Shown: positions 1 to 7,928, counted from the first letter of the stretch. The stretch: DNA of 38,119 bases from Candidatus Blautia faecipullorum (GCA_019115125.1 DXEG01000053.1:1-38119); one strand, 5' to 3'. The notes: generated by a model from the letters alone, not told the origin. Numbers and translations are program-made.

Positions 1-1
1 A

Positions 2-124
2 CGGAAAGATACAGGGAGAGAGAAAGCGATTGCTGCACATGGCTGGATATTAGAAACCAGTGTAGAAACAAAGCTATTTCAACAAAAAGATAAATCAAAA
101 AGAAAGTTGCCAACGATTACTTGA
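2..124 (+). CDS. C-terminal end of an unidentified ORF (truncated by window edge)
   Basis: An open frame enters from the left edge and ends at TGA 122-124. It gives about 40 residues, rich in Lys and Gln, ending KLPTIT. No family is recognisable from so short a tail. It lies 99 bp upstream of the TetR gene and shares its mobile-element neighbourhood, so it may belong to the element's mobilisation or replication genes, but that is only inference. It could also be a chance open frame. Confidence 0.35.
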   Translation, partial: RKDTGREKAIAAHGWILETSVETKLFQQKDKSKRKLPTIT

Positions 125-149
125 CAGTAACGCAAATTATTTTGAACTA

Positions 150-178
150 TTGACAAATTTCTTGATTTGTCATATTAT
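150..178 (+). promoter_or_regulatory. Sigma-A type promoter of the TetR gene
   Basis: A consensus -35 TTGACA (150-155) is followed by a 17-bp spacer and a -10 TATTAT (173-178). The start codon at 223 lies about 45 bp downstream. The palindromic operator at 191-205 sits at about +8 to +22, where a bound repressor would block transcription. Confidence 0.75.
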
Positions 179-190
179 ATAACAGTGATA

Positions 191-205
191 TATAACAATG
201 TTATA
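191..205 (+). promoter_or_regulatory. 15-bp perfect palindrome, likely TetR operator
   Basis: TATAACAATGTTATA is a perfect inverted repeat with a central A. It lies just downstream of the TetR gene promoter and 18 bp before its start codon. TetR repressors usually autoregulate through such 15-19 bp palindromes, so this is the most likely binding site of the 223-840 product. The same palindrome was not seen before the ABC genes. Confidence 0.65.
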
Positions 206-222
206 AAGAGAGCAGTGAAAAT

Positions 223-840
223 ATGAGCGAAACGGAACAAACAACATTACACCTAATTCTTTCGGCGGCAATGCAAGAATTTCTTGAGAAGGGTTATAAG
301 TCCGCCTCATTGCGAAATATAGTCAAAACAGCGGGTGTGACAACAGGTGCGTTCTACGGCTACTACGACAGTAAAGAGGACTTGTTTGAAGCACTGGTAG
401 GAGAACACTACAATTTTTTACTGGAACGATTTTGTAAGGCCCAAAAAGAATTTGCGGAAATTCCTCCAGAGAAACAACCCGACAATCTTTCCTCTGCTTC
501 CGGCGAGTGTATGTATGACATGCTCTTATATGCCTATGAACACTTGAATGAATTTAAGCTCATACTTTGCTGTTCAGAGGGAACACGCTTTTCAAAGCTG
601 ATTGATGAAATGGTGGAAATAGAAACAAAAGGAACACATGATTATCTAGCGGTTCTTGAAAAGTTAGGCAGACCTGCCCCACCCATTGATGAGCGGTTAG
701 AGCATATTTTGATTACAGGAATGTTTAATACATTTTTTGAGTTGATTATACATGAAATGCCGCTTGAAGAAGCAAAGCACTATTTGAAAGAAATGAGAGC
801 TTTCTATACCGCCGGATGGATGAAAATTATGGGACAATAG
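223..840 (+). CDS. TetR/AcrR family transcriptional regulator
   Basis: The 205-aa product has an N-terminal TetR helix-turn-helix at about residues 8-55 (motif SLRNIVKTAGVTTGAFYGYY followed by KEDLFEAL). The all-helical C-terminus would bind a ligand, as in typical TetR proteins of about 200 aa. The start is ATG 223 with a weak GAG-rich site before it. A promoter and a perfect palindrome lie directly upstream, pointing to autorepression. The gene precedes a pair of ABC exporter-fold genes in the same direction. This TetR-ABC-ABC arrangement recurs on clostridial and streptococcal conjugative elements, so the regulator probably controls the transporter. A hairpin at 873-898 separates it from the ABC genes, which have their own promoter. 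Confidence 0.9.
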   Translation: MSETEQTTLHLILSAAMQEFLEKGYKSASLRNIVKTAGVTTGAFYGYYDSKEDLFEALVGEHYNFLLERFCKAQKEFAEIPPEKQPDNLSSASGECMYDMLLYAYEHLNEFKLILCCSEGTRFSKLIDEMVEIETKGTHDYLAVLEKLGRPAPPIDERLEHILITGMFNTFFELIIHEMPLEEAKHYLKEMRAFYTAGWMKIMGQ

Positions 841-872
841 CGAGGAAAATGCCGCGAAAGCTTGCTTTATGA

Positions 873-898
873 TAATGGAAAGTGTATGCTTTCCATTA
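873..898 (+). terminator. Possible terminator after the TetR gene
   Basis: A 10-bp perfect stem (TAATGGAAAG / CTTTCCATTA) with a 6-nt loop lies 33 bp after the TetR stop and is followed by TATTT. The U-tract is weak, so termination may be partial. Confidence 0.45.
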
Positions 899-901
899 TA
901 T

Positions 902-930
902 TTGACATATAGGTTAGTTTTTTCTAACTT
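902..930 (+). promoter_or_regulatory. Promoter of the ABC pair, overlapped by an RGTTA-N8-TAAC operator
   Basis: A TTGACA (902-907) and a 17-bp spacer lead to a poor -10, TAACTT (925-930). The inverted repeat GGTTA-N8-TAACT (912-929) covers the spacer and the -10. It has the same half-sites and spacing as sites before the Fur-like gene (10154-10171) and before DUF3793-flavodoxin (15817-15834 and 15949-15966). A metal-responsive repressor could act here. The assignment rests on motif sharing only. Confidence 0.5.
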
Positions 931-1017
931 TCGAGCATACAAGTAACCGAAATAAGGATATTCGAGGGAAGATATTTAGCCCTCATATCATAAAAAATTT
1001 TCAAGGAGGTTTTTTTA

Positions 1018-2793
1018 ATGAAAAAACAGTCTAATCTATCAAGACTGATGGGCTATGCCGGAGGGTATAGGATATTGACCTATCTTTCTTGGGTACTGTC
1101 CGTAATGAGTGCGCTGTTAGCTCTTGTGCCATTTTGGTATATATGGCGTATCATTCACGACATACTGGAAGCTTCCCCGGACTTCATGGAAGCAGGGAAT
1201 GTTACAGGCTACGGCTGGTCTGCGGTTTTGTTTGCGGTTATCTCCATTGTTGTTTATATAGCCGCTTTGATGTGTTCGCACATGAGCGCGTTCCGGGTTG
1301 CCGCAAATATCCGAAAAGAGCTTATGCGCCATATTACAATGCTGCCGCTTGGTGTGACAGAAAAATATGGAAGCGGAAAACTGCGGAGGATTGTGAACAA
1401 TTCCAGTGCTGCTACGGAAACCTATCTTGCACACAGGCTGCCCGATAAAGCGGGGGCGATTGCCACACCCATAGGGCTGCTTTTCCTGCTGCTTGCCTTT
1501 GACTGGCGATTAGGGCTTTTAAGCCTTGTTCCCGTTGTACTTGGTTTTCTGATTATGATGAAAATGACAGGAAAAGATATGGAAAAGCGTATGGAACAAT
1601 ATCAAAATGCGCTTGCTGATATGTCAAATGAAGCAGTTGAATATGTGAGGGGCATACCAGTAGTAAAGACTTTCGGGCAGACAATCTTTTCTTTCAAACG
1701 TTTCAAAAACGCGATTGATAATTATGAAACATGGGTAATTGCATACACAAAGGGGCTGCGTCTGCCTATGATGTTCTATACAACGGCAATTAACGGCGTA
1801 TTCGCATTTCTGATTGCCGGAGGGATTTTCCTTACAAGGGGCGGAGTAACAAATGAACTTCTGTTAAACCTTATCTTCTATATTGTGATTACGCCAGTCA
1901 TTGGTACGACACTCACAAAAATTATGTTTATGAGCGAGGACGCAATGATTGTAGGCGACGCAATAGGCAGGATTGATGAAGTGCTGAACGAAAAGCCTTT
2001 GCCTGAAAGCAGCGAAAATAATATTCCCAAAGACAATGGGATTACATTGGAACATGTTAGTTACAGTTATGACGGCGTGAAAAACGCACTCAATGATGTA
2101 TCTCTTTCCATAAAGCCGGGACAGACAGTCGCATTGGTAGGCGCATCTGGCAGCGGCAAGACAACGCTTGCAAATATTGTCACGAGATTTTTTGACCCGC
2201 AAAAAGGGCGCATACTGATAGGGAATATTGACATACGCGATATTCCGAAAGAAACATTGATGGATAAGGTGTCCTTTGTATTTCAAAATAGCCGCCTTAT
2301 CAAAGCGTCCATATTGGAAAATGTCCGTATGGCAAAGCCTAACGCTACACGCGAAGAAATCACCCATGCGCTGGAAGCTGCACAGTGCCTGGATATTATC
2401 GAAAAATTGCCAAACGGCATAGATACAGTTGTCGGGACAAAAGGCGTGTACCTGTCTGGCGGTGAACAGCAAAGAATCGCGATTGCCCGCGCAATTTTGA
2501 AAAACGCGCCTATTCTGATTCTTGATGAAGCAACCGCGTTTGCCGACCCCGACAATGAAGTGCGCGTACAACAGGCTTTGTCTGCGCTTTCAAAGGGAAA
2601 AACAGTTATTATGGTTGCACACAGGCTGTCGTCAATCACAAACGCAGATTGCATTTATGTGCTGCAGGACGGTCAGATTGCTGAAAGCGGCCCCCATAAT
2701 CAGTTGATTGAGAAAAACGGCATATTTACAAAAATGTGGCAGGATTATTCCAAAGCAGCAGAATGGAAGATTGCAAAGGAGGTAAACGCATGA
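1018..2793 (+). CDS. ABC transporter, fused permease/ATPase, subunit 1 of a heterodimer
   Basis: This 591-aa half-transporter has six membrane helices in residues about 15-310 and a C-terminal ATPase domain. It shows Walker A GASGSGKTT at 375-383, signature LSGGEQQR at 479-486 and Walker B with D503-E504. The stretch after Walker B reads DEATAFADPDNE, not the usual DEATSALD. That variant resembles the exporter-fold siderophore importers (YbtPQ, IrtAB), although drug efflux is the default annotation for such pairs. A strong site, AAGGAGG, precedes ATG 1018. The stop overlaps the start of the next gene in ATGA, so the two are translationally coupled. The iron-box-like operator at 912-929 fits a role in iron or siderophore traffic, but the substrate cannot be read from sequence. 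Confidence 0.9.
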   Translation: MKKQSNLSRLMGYAGGYRILTYLSWVLSVMSALLALVPFWYIWRIIHDILEASPDFMEAGNVTGYGWSAVLFAVISIVVYIAALMCSHMSAFRVAANIRKELMRHITMLPLGVTEKYGSGKLRRIVNNSSAATETYLAHRLPDKAGAIATPIGLLFLLLAFDWRLGLLSLVPVVLGFLIMMKMTGKDMEKRMEQYQNALADMSNEAVEYVRGIPVVKTFGQTIFSFKRFKNAIDNYETWVIAYTKGLRLPMMFYTTAINGVFAFLIAGGIFLTRGGVTNELLLNLIFYIVITPVIGTTLTKIMFMSEDAMIVGDAIGRIDEVLNEKPLPESSENNIPKDNGITLEHVSYSYDGVKNALNDVSLSIKPGQTVALVGASGSGKTTLANIVTRFFDPQKGRILIGNIDIRDIPKETLMDKVSFVFQNSRLIKASILENVRMAKPNATREEITHALEAAQCLDIIEKLPNGIDTVVGTKGVYLSGGEQQRIAIARAILKNAPILILDEATAFADPDNEVRVQQALSALSKGKTVIMVAHRLSSITNADCIYVLQDGQIAESGPHNQLIEKNGIFTKMWQDYSKAAEWKIAKEVNA

Positions 2794-4520
2794 TTAAGAT
2801 ACTGCAAAGACGCTTTGCGTTATCAAGACAAGGGGCTGTCGATTTGATAAAAGGATGTATTGCCTGCGTTGTACAGGATATATCCTTTATGCTCCCTGTC
2901 GGGCTGCTCTATTACTTTGTTATTGATGCCATGAATGGGACCGTGAATGGAAGCCGCATTGCTTTTTATGCGGTTGGTACTTTCGTTTGCCTTGCACTTA
3001 TATTTATTGCGACTTGGTTTCAATATAACGCCACTTATTTAGCGACTTATGTGGAAAGCGGGGTAAGGCGAATATCCTTAGCAGAACAGCTACGCAAAAT
3101 TCCGTTGTCTTTTTTTGGCAAGAAAGACCTTGCGGATTTAACAAATTCTATTATGGGGGATTGCGCTACACTGGAAACTGCATTTTCCCATTATGTGCCC
3201 GCATTGGCAGGCTCTCTTATTTCCACCACATTGATTGCAGTTTGCCTTTTTGCTTACGACTGGCGAATGGCACTTGCGGCGGTTTGGGTTTTGCCGATTG
3301 CATTTACAATCACATTCTTTTCAGCCCGCATACAGGAATATTTCAACCGTAAATCCGTAGCGGCAAATGTCGCGCTTGAAAGCGGCGTACAGGAATGTAT
3401 CGAAAGTTTGCAGGACTTAAAGGCGAACAATGCGGAAGAAAGTTATTTGAAAGGGCTTAATAAAAAAATTGACTATGTAGAAAAGCGGCACATTATAACA
3501 GAGCTTGGGACTGCCCTTTTTGTTGTTTCCTCTACACTGATATTAAAGTTTGGGATTGCTACGGTTGCGCTTGTAGGTTCTGCGCTGCTGATTCGTGGAG
3601 AAATTGATATTCCACTGTTCTTTATGTTTTTGCTTGTAGCTTCAAGGCTGTATGCTCCCCTTGAGGGGGCATTGCAAAATCTTGCTGCGGTAATCTCTAC
3701 CAAAACGAATATAAACCGCATGAATGAAATTCTTGACCAGCCTGTTCAGACAGGAAGCAATGCAATGACAAATCAAGGGTATGACATTGTATTTGACCAT
3801 GTAGGATTTGCCTATAATACGGGGGAAACTGTATTGAAAGATGTTTCCTTTACGGCTAAACAAGGAGAAGTTACTGCATTAGTCGGACCTTCCGGCGGCG
3901 GAAAAACTACGGTATCGCGTCTTGCTGCCCGGTTCTGGGATATAAACAAAGGAAAAATCACCGTTGGCGGTATGGATATATCAAAAATAGAGCCGGAAAC
4001 CTTACTATCTCTGTATTCTATCGTGTTCCAGGATGTGACGCTGTTTAACAACACAATCATGGAGAATATCAGAATTGGCAGAAAGGACGCCACCGATGAA
4101 GAGGTGATCACGGCGGCAAAACTTGCAAATTGTGAAGAGTTTGCGGAAAAACTACCGGACGGTTATAACAGTATGATTGGTGAAAACGGCTGCGAACTGT
4201 CCGGCGGGGAAAGGCAACGAATTTCAATCGCCCGTGCGTTCCTTAAAAATTCCCCTATCATCTTACTTGATGAAGCAACAGCAAGCCTTGATGTGGAAAA
4301 CGAAACATTGATACAGACTGCTTTATCAAGACTGATAAAGGATAAGACCGTACTTGTGATCGCCCACCGTATGCGTACCGTGAGCGGCGCGGATAAAGTG
4401 GTTGTGCTTTCAGACGGTTCTGTTGCCGAACAGGGAACACCGGAAAAATTGATGAAGACGGGAGAGCTTTACCCATATATGGTAAAGCTGCAAAAGATTA
4501 GCGGAGATTGGGGCATTTAG
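2790..4520 (+). CDS. ABC transporter, fused permease/ATPase, subunit 2 of a heterodimer
   Basis: The product is 576 aa from ATG 2790, chosen because it sits behind AAAGGAGG and overlaps the previous stop by 4 bp; an upstream in-frame ATG at 2736 would lie deep inside subunit 1. The membrane domain covers residues about 15-300. The ATPase shows Walker A GPSGGGKTT (366-374), signature LSGGERQR (470-477) and Walker B with D494-E495 in DEATASLD. It is paired with the preceding gene as a heterodimer of the exporter fold. Drug export and siderophore uptake are the two main possibilities. The cargo sits on the mobile-element side of ssrA and is followed by a truncated KTR gene. Confidence 0.9.
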   Translation: MIKILQRRFALSRQGAVDLIKGCIACVVQDISFMLPVGLLYYFVIDAMNGTVNGSRIAFYAVGTFVCLALIFIATWFQYNATYLATYVESGVRRISLAEQLRKIPLSFFGKKDLADLTNSIMGDCATLETAFSHYVPALAGSLISTTLIAVCLFAYDWRMALAAVWVLPIAFTITFFSARIQEYFNRKSVAANVALESGVQECIESLQDLKANNAEESYLKGLNKKIDYVEKRHIITELGTALFVVSSTLILKFGIATVALVGSALLIRGEIDIPLFFMFLLVASRLYAPLEGALQNLAAVISTKTNINRMNEILDQPVQTGSNAMTNQGYDIVFDHVGFAYNTGETVLKDVSFTAKQGEVTALVGPSGGGKTTVSRLAARFWDINKGKITVGGMDISKIEPETLLSLYSIVFQDVTLFNNTIMENIRIGRKDATDEEVITAAKLANCEEFAEKLPDGYNSMIGENGCELSGGERQRISIARAFLKNSPIILLDEATASLDVENETLIQTALSRLIKDKTVLVIAHRMRTVSGADKVVVLSDGSVAEQGTPEKLMKTGELYPYMVKLQKISGDWGI

Positions 4521-4521
4521 C

Positions 4522-4602
4522 ATGAATACCGAATGGATAATATGTCCTGTATGCCAAAGCAAAACAAGGTTATCGGCTCTTTTCTGTTCTGCGATAGATT
4601 AA
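4522..4602 (+). pseudogene. Truncated cysteine-rich KTR protein gene
   Basis: The frame begins MNTEWIICPVCQSKTR, the hallmark N-terminus of the small cysteine-rich KTR proteins (CPxC plus KTR) found on Tn916-like and related conjugative elements. It stops after 26 codons; family members as I recall them run to about 50-60 residues with a second CxxC pair, which is missing here. It starts 1 bp after the ABC stop and has no good ribosome site. It is read as a deletion remnant marking the end of the element. The family call rests on memory of this motif. Confidence 0.6.
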
Positions 4603-4676
4603 CCGCTGTATTTTTACACATAGTTAATACGCGGGAACGCTCATTTAGGATATGGCGGTATCAAGGAGGTATCGCC

Positions 4677-4748
4677 ATGTTCTTTTTCTATATCGTTAAA
4701 ATTTTTCAATCACAAAACAGAGAGCCGACCACTTTTGAAAGTGATTAA
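4677..4748 (+). CDS. Very small ORF (23 aa), unknown
   Basis: ATG 4677 follows an ideal AAGGAGG at 4663-4669. The product, MFFFYIVKIFQSQ followed by NREPTTFESD, is hydrophobic then polar. The ribosome site lies in the loop of a 6-bp hairpin, ATGGCG (4652-4657) with CGCCAT (4673-4678), whose right arm includes the start codon, so initiation might be regulated. It could equally be debris of the element end. No homology is recognised. Confidence 0.25.
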   Translation: MFFFYIVKIFQSQNREPTTFESD

Positions 4749-4757
4749 CTCTCTGTT
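4716..4757 (+). repeat. Long interrupted hairpin at the element/ssrA boundary
   Basis: An outer stem AACAGAGAG (4716-4724) / CTCTCTGTT (4749-4757) encloses an inner stem CACTTT (4730-4735) / AAAGTG (4738-4743). No U-tract follows on either strand, so it is not a standard terminator. It may be a recombination or attachment-site feature of the mobile element. Confidence 0.45.
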
Positions 4758-4844
4758 TGCAAACCTGTTTGCCAACGTTAGTGATATGTTGGCTAAATAC
4801 TTCCTTATCACTGTAACACTAAGTGATTTCGCGATTTTTAAGTA

Positions 4845-5190
4845 TGGACCTGGCGGGAATCGAACCCGCGTCCGAAAGCCTATCCCCTGCGGCATCTCCC
4901 ATCACAGTCGCTGTTTTTTCATTCCCTTGGCCGCACGCCCACCGACAGGCTTACGGCTTCAGTAGCTTCATAATACATCTGCCGGGGCAAAGCTTACCCG
5001 GCAAGGTTTCTCACATAGTCGACGCCAGATCCCTGATGTGTGAGTGCGTCAGGGCTGACGAGCAGCAATTAGGCTGCTAACGCGTACTGTTCGTCTGCGT
5101 TTATATTTAGTTTCCCGGTTGATACGCAGTCCAGGAGTCTGCGGATGGCTTCCTCAGCTTCAAAGCCCCCGTCGAAACCAGTACAAGCCC
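4845..5190 (-). ncRNA. ssrA: Transfer-messenger RNA (tmRNA)
   Basis: tmRNA rescues stalled ribosomes together with SmpB and adds a degradation tag. On the minus strand the 5' end GGGCUUG (5190-5184) pairs with CAGGUCC (4852-4846) as the acceptor stem, with two G-U pairs. The T arm GCGGG-TTCGATT-CCCGC is intact and the conserved TTTCGACGGG lies near the 5' end. The tag frame ends at TAA (complement of 5069-5071) and reads ADEQYALAA from resume codon GCA (5098-5096). The discriminator A is at 4845 and CCA is not encoded (the next bases are TAC), so it must be added after transcription. Length is 346 nt. Hydrophobic open frames antisense to this gene are artefacts. Confidence 0.95.
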
Positions 5191-5244
5191 GAAGAAAGGT
5201 TGATTGCTGGCATACATACGAACGTAAGCTTTTTCTGCCTTATT

Positions 5245-5274
5245 AGTATATGCAAAGAACGCCTGTACTGTCAA
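5245..5274 (-). promoter_or_regulatory. Promoter of ssrA
   Basis: On the minus strand, TTGACA (5274-5269), an 18-bp spacer and TATACT (5250-5245) form a near-consensus sigma-A promoter. It lies about 55 bp upstream of the mature tmRNA 5' end, leaving a short leader for processing by RNase P. Confidence 0.8.
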
Positions 5275-5292
5275 GGGGATTTTTATATATTT

Positions 5293-6024
5293 TTATGACC
5301 GCACGTCTCTGTGTTTTAAAAGCCACACAGATGCAAAGCAGAAAATTGCTGAGAAAATCAGGACGGCTGCCAGGAAGGGAAGGAAATTTCCGGACAGGCT
5401 GTCCTCCGTCTGATTGGAGTTCATGCCAAGAAACATCAGGCTGTAAGGACAGATCAGTCCAAGATCCATGTTTACGATCATCATTCCCGCGATGCTTCCC
5501 ACCAGAGCGATACCGATGGGAATAGAAAAGCTCCGGATCTTCATGGACAGAAGAAGCTGCAGGGCGCAGATGGGAACGGCGCCCAGAGTTCCCCGGATAA
5601 GCCAGAAAACAATTTCAGGAGGGCAGAAGCCGGGAAGTCCGGTAAGTTTTCCGCAGAGGATATAGAGAATTCCCATCCAAAGCTGGGTGAACAGTGTGAT
5701 GAGAATAATCACGGACAGCTTCGCAAAAAATATACCGGATACGGGAACAGGGGCGGTCATGATCATATTCCAGTTATTATGCCGGTGCTCCAGACGCCAC
5801 AGATAGGAACAGTAAAGAGCAATCAGCGGGGCGTAAAAGAGGCAGGCATAAAACAGAGTATTCTGTGTCCAGAGAGAGTACCAGTCGGCGCTTAGGATAC
5901 CCTGATTCTGCAGATAGTTGAAGGTTCCCATGATCGCGGGAATGACCGGGATCAGGATGCAGGCAGGAAGGATCAGAGAATGCCGGAGCTTTCTGCTTTC
6001 AGAAGAAATACAACGGATCAGCAT
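5293..6024 (-). CDS. Lantibiotic-immunity-type ABC transporter permease (MutG/LanG-like)
   Basis: The 243-aa membrane protein has about six predicted hydrophobic segments, including residues 19-36, 49-68, about 97-125 and 212-235. It is the last gene of a three-gene minus-strand operon of ATPase, permease, permease, the layout of LanFEG/BcrAB-type transporters that expel cell-envelope peptides such as lantibiotics or bacitracin. ATG 6024 follows AAAGGAGG, which overlaps the end of the preceding gene (gap 3 bp). The order and sizes match the MutE-MutG pairs. No lantibiotic precursor or synthetase is in the window, so the operon probably protects against peptides made by other bacteria. Confidence 0.8.
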   Translation of the reverse strand: MLIRCISSESRKLRHSLILPACILIPVIPAIMGTFNYLQNQGILSADWYSLWTQNTLFYACLFYAPLIALYCSYLWRLEHRHNNWNMIMTAPVPVSGIFFAKLSVIILITLFTQLWMGILYILCGKLTGLPGFCPPEIVFWLIRGTLGAVPICALQLLLSMKIRSFSIPIGIALVGSIAGMMIVNMDLGLICPYSLMFLGMNSNQTEDSLSGNFLPFLAAVLIFSAIFCFASVWLLKHRDVRS

Positions 6025-6027
6025 GTT

Positions 6028-6792
6028 TCAAACCTCCTTTTTTTGAATAATGGTCCGGCAGATCAGGTAGATAAGAGCGCCTGCCGCCAGGAACAGAACA
6101 AATGACGCCGCCGGGAAGGGGATCTCATAATATCCAAGGATCTTATTGATCTCAGAGTCCCAGTTCATTCCTACGCAGGCAAATACGGCATAGTAACCCC
6201 ACAGAACCAGCCTCGCCGCGGGAGCGGGGAAAAACATGGAGAACAGTCCGAGGAAACAGCCCGCGATCCCAACCCCCAGAGGCAGGATCTGGTTTTGCGA
6301 CAGCAGAGATAAAAGCTGCTGGATACAGAGGATTACCGCGCTTACTGTCAGCGTGACCAGAAGGTAGAGAAGGTAAAGGGAAAGCTTCATGCTGCCGAAA
6401 TGGTATATGCTTCCTAAAAGCGGGAGCATAATCCCCTGCCCGGTCACAAAGACCAGGAGATATTTCACACAGGTAAGATATTTGCAGTCAAAAAATCCGG
6501 CCCGTTTCTGAAGGGTAAAAAGAATTTTCATAGTATCTCCCTTTACCTCCATATCGCAGATCCTGCTGGCGATCACAGAGAGCATCAGCGGAAGCATAAT
6601 GGCGTTCATAGGCGGAAGCTGATAAAAAAACATCATATAACCATCGGAAAGCGCCTGGGGTTCTGTAGAAGAAATCTGCCAGAGCGCCCACAGAAGCTGA
6701 AAGGCAAGAAAGCCCAGAGGAACCAGGATCGCTTTTTTATGACGGGCTTTCAGTTTTTCCGCCCGCATCTGCCGTACAAATTCAGAATTCAT
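6028..6792 (-). CDS. Lantibiotic-immunity-type ABC transporter permease (MutE/EpiE-like)
   Basis: The 254-aa integral membrane protein begins MNSEFVRQMRAEKLKARHKK, the amphipathic, basic N-terminus usual for LanE permeases. Hydrophobic segments then follow at about 22-42, 55-75, 105-130, 138-165, 170-195 and 228-246. ATG 6792 overlaps the ATPase stop by 4 bp (ATGA), so the two are translationally coupled. Together with the downstream permease it would form the membrane channel for the 6789-7703 ATPase. The substrate is unknown; protection from antimicrobial peptides is inferred from family and context. Confidence 0.8.
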   Translation of the reverse strand: MNSEFVRQMRAEKLKARHKKAILVPLGFLAFQLLWALWQISSTEPQALSDGYMMFFYQLPPMNAIMLPLMLSVIASRICDMEVKGDTMKILFTLQKRAGFFDCKYLTCVKYLLVFVTGQGIMLPLLGSIYHFGSMKLSLYLLYLLVTLTVSAVILCIQQLLSLLSQNQILPLGVGIAGCFLGLFSMFFPAPAARLVLWGYYAVFACVGMNWDSEINKILGYYEIPFPAASFVLFLAAGALIYLICRTIIQKKEV

Positions 6793-7703
6793 AAGCTCAC
6801 CTGCTTTCCTGTAAGATGAAGAAAGATATCCTCAAGACTCATCTGCTGCTCCTCCAGGCGGAGAATCCCGATGCCGGAGCTGACTAAAAGAGATATGGCC
6901 TGCATGACGCGGCTGTCCTCCATGGTTTTAAGAGAAAGAGCGCTGTTTCGCCACTCTGCGGGAAGACCGGACCGCTTCAGACAGGTGAGCGCCGTCTGGT
7001 CGTCAGAGGTGCGCAGAAGAAGTCTCGAGCGGCTGTGCTCATGCAGGGCGGCGAGACTGTCCTGAAAGATCAGCTCGCCCTGGTTGATAATTCCCACATG
7101 TGTAGCCATCTGGTCGATCTCGGAGAGAAGGTGGCTGGAGATCAGGACCGTAATACCAAAGCTTTTCGGAAGAGAGCAGATCAGCTCGCGCATTTCCTGT
7201 ATACCCGCAGGATCCAGACCGTTGGTGGGCTCGTCCAGGAGCAGGATCCTGGGATTTCCCAAAAGGGCGGCGGCCAGGCCAAGGCGTTGTTTCATGCCGA
7301 GAGAGTACTGGTTGACCTTCTTATTCTGCTGTTCCTTCATGCGGACAATATGAAGGACTCTTGGAATTTCTGTTTCAGGCACGTTTTTCAGCGTGCAGAT
7401 GATCCGCAGATTTTCTTTTCCGCTTAAATGTCCGTAATAGGCGGGAGATTCAATCAGAGATCCGGTAGACGAAAGAATACTCAGACGGTTCCTGGAATTG
7501 ACCTCTTTTCCCAGAATGGACATGCGTCCGGCGGTAGGCTTTACCAGTCCCAGCAGCATTTTCAGAGTAGTGGACTTCCCGGCGCCGTTGGGTCCCAGGA
7601 AACCGTAGATGCTCCCGCCTGGGACGCGTAGATCAAGCTGATTTACCACGGCCTTGGATTTGTAATTTTTTGTAAGAGATTCTGTAGCAATGACAGGTCC
7701 CAT
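6789..7703 (-). CDS. Lantibiotic-protection ABC transporter ATP-binding protein (LanF/BcrA-like)
   Basis: The 304-aa soluble ATPase shows Walker A GPNGAGKST (37-45), signature SLGMKQRLGL, Walker B ILLLDEPTNGLDPAG and H-loop ISSHLLSEI. The Q-loop region reads SLIESPAYY, with Glu where most ABC proteins have Gln. This E-loop is known as a mark of LanF immunity ATPases. ATG 7703 follows AAGGAGG. The operon diverges from a response regulator/kinase pair across a 225-bp region that carries four phased CTTA repeats, so peptide-induced expression by that system is likely. The cell would use it to remove cell-wall-active peptides from the membrane. Confidence 0.88.
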   Translation of the reverse strand: MGPVIATESLTKNYKSKAVVNQLDLRVPGGSIYGFLGPNGAGKSTTLKMLLGLVKPTAGRMSILGKEVNSRNRLSILSSTGSLIESPAYYGHLSGKENLRIICTLKNVPETEIPRVLHIVRMKEQQNKKVNQYSLGMKQRLGLAAALLGNPRILLLDEPTNGLDPAGIQEMRELICSLPKSFGITVLISSHLLSEIDQMATHVGIINQGELIFQDSLAALHEHSRSRLLLRTSDDQTALTCLKRSGLPAEWRNSALSLKTMEDSRVMQAISLLVSSGIGILRLEEQQMSLEDIFLHLTGKQVSL

Positions 7704-7747
7704 AGCGATACCTCCTTGATTAACGAAAACGTTTCTTTACAGTGAAT

Positions 7748-7776
7748 ACTATAAAACACGCGGCTTATAAGAGGCT
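7748..7776 (-). promoter_or_regulatory. Probable promoter of the immunity ABC operon
   Basis: On the minus strand a -10 TATAGT (7753-7748) lies 45 bp before the ATPase start. At 17-bp spacing the -35 is poor (AGCCTC, 7776-7771). That position overlaps the first two CTTA repeats, the usual layout for a promoter that needs an OmpR-type activator. Confidence 0.5.
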
Positions 7777-7807
7777 TAAAGGAACCTTATATTTACCTTA
7801 ATTTTTA
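7764..7807 (+). promoter_or_regulatory. Four CTTA direct repeats at exact 11-bp spacing (response regulator site)
   Basis: CTTA begins at 7764, 7775, 7786 and 7797, giving units CTTATAAGAGG, CTTAAAGGAAC, CTTATATTTAC and CTTAATTTTTA. OmpR-family regulators bind as head-to-tail dimers on direct repeats at about one helical turn. The array lies between the ABC operon and the regulator gene 7929-8642 and covers the -35 of the ABC promoter. It is the likely binding site of that regulator. Confidence 0.6.
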
Positions 7808-7928
7808 AAGAGGACTATTGGAATGAAAAAGGGGAACGTTTATAATGGGATCAGATTTACAAAAGCAGACAGCGGCGGCAGGGGCCGCGTCGGCATTATG
7901 ATATATCAAAGATCACAGGGAGGCTATT

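Noticed and set aside
4807..4827. ATCACT / AGTGAT hairpin as a tmRNA terminator
   Set aside because: The stem is only 6 bp and no U-tract follows on the minus strand, so termination cannot be claimed.
4735..5080. Open frames on the plus strand reading MDLAGIEPASESLSPAAS and similar
   Set aside because: They are antisense to tmRNA. These peptides are a familiar annotation artefact of the ssrA 3' end and have no ribosome site.
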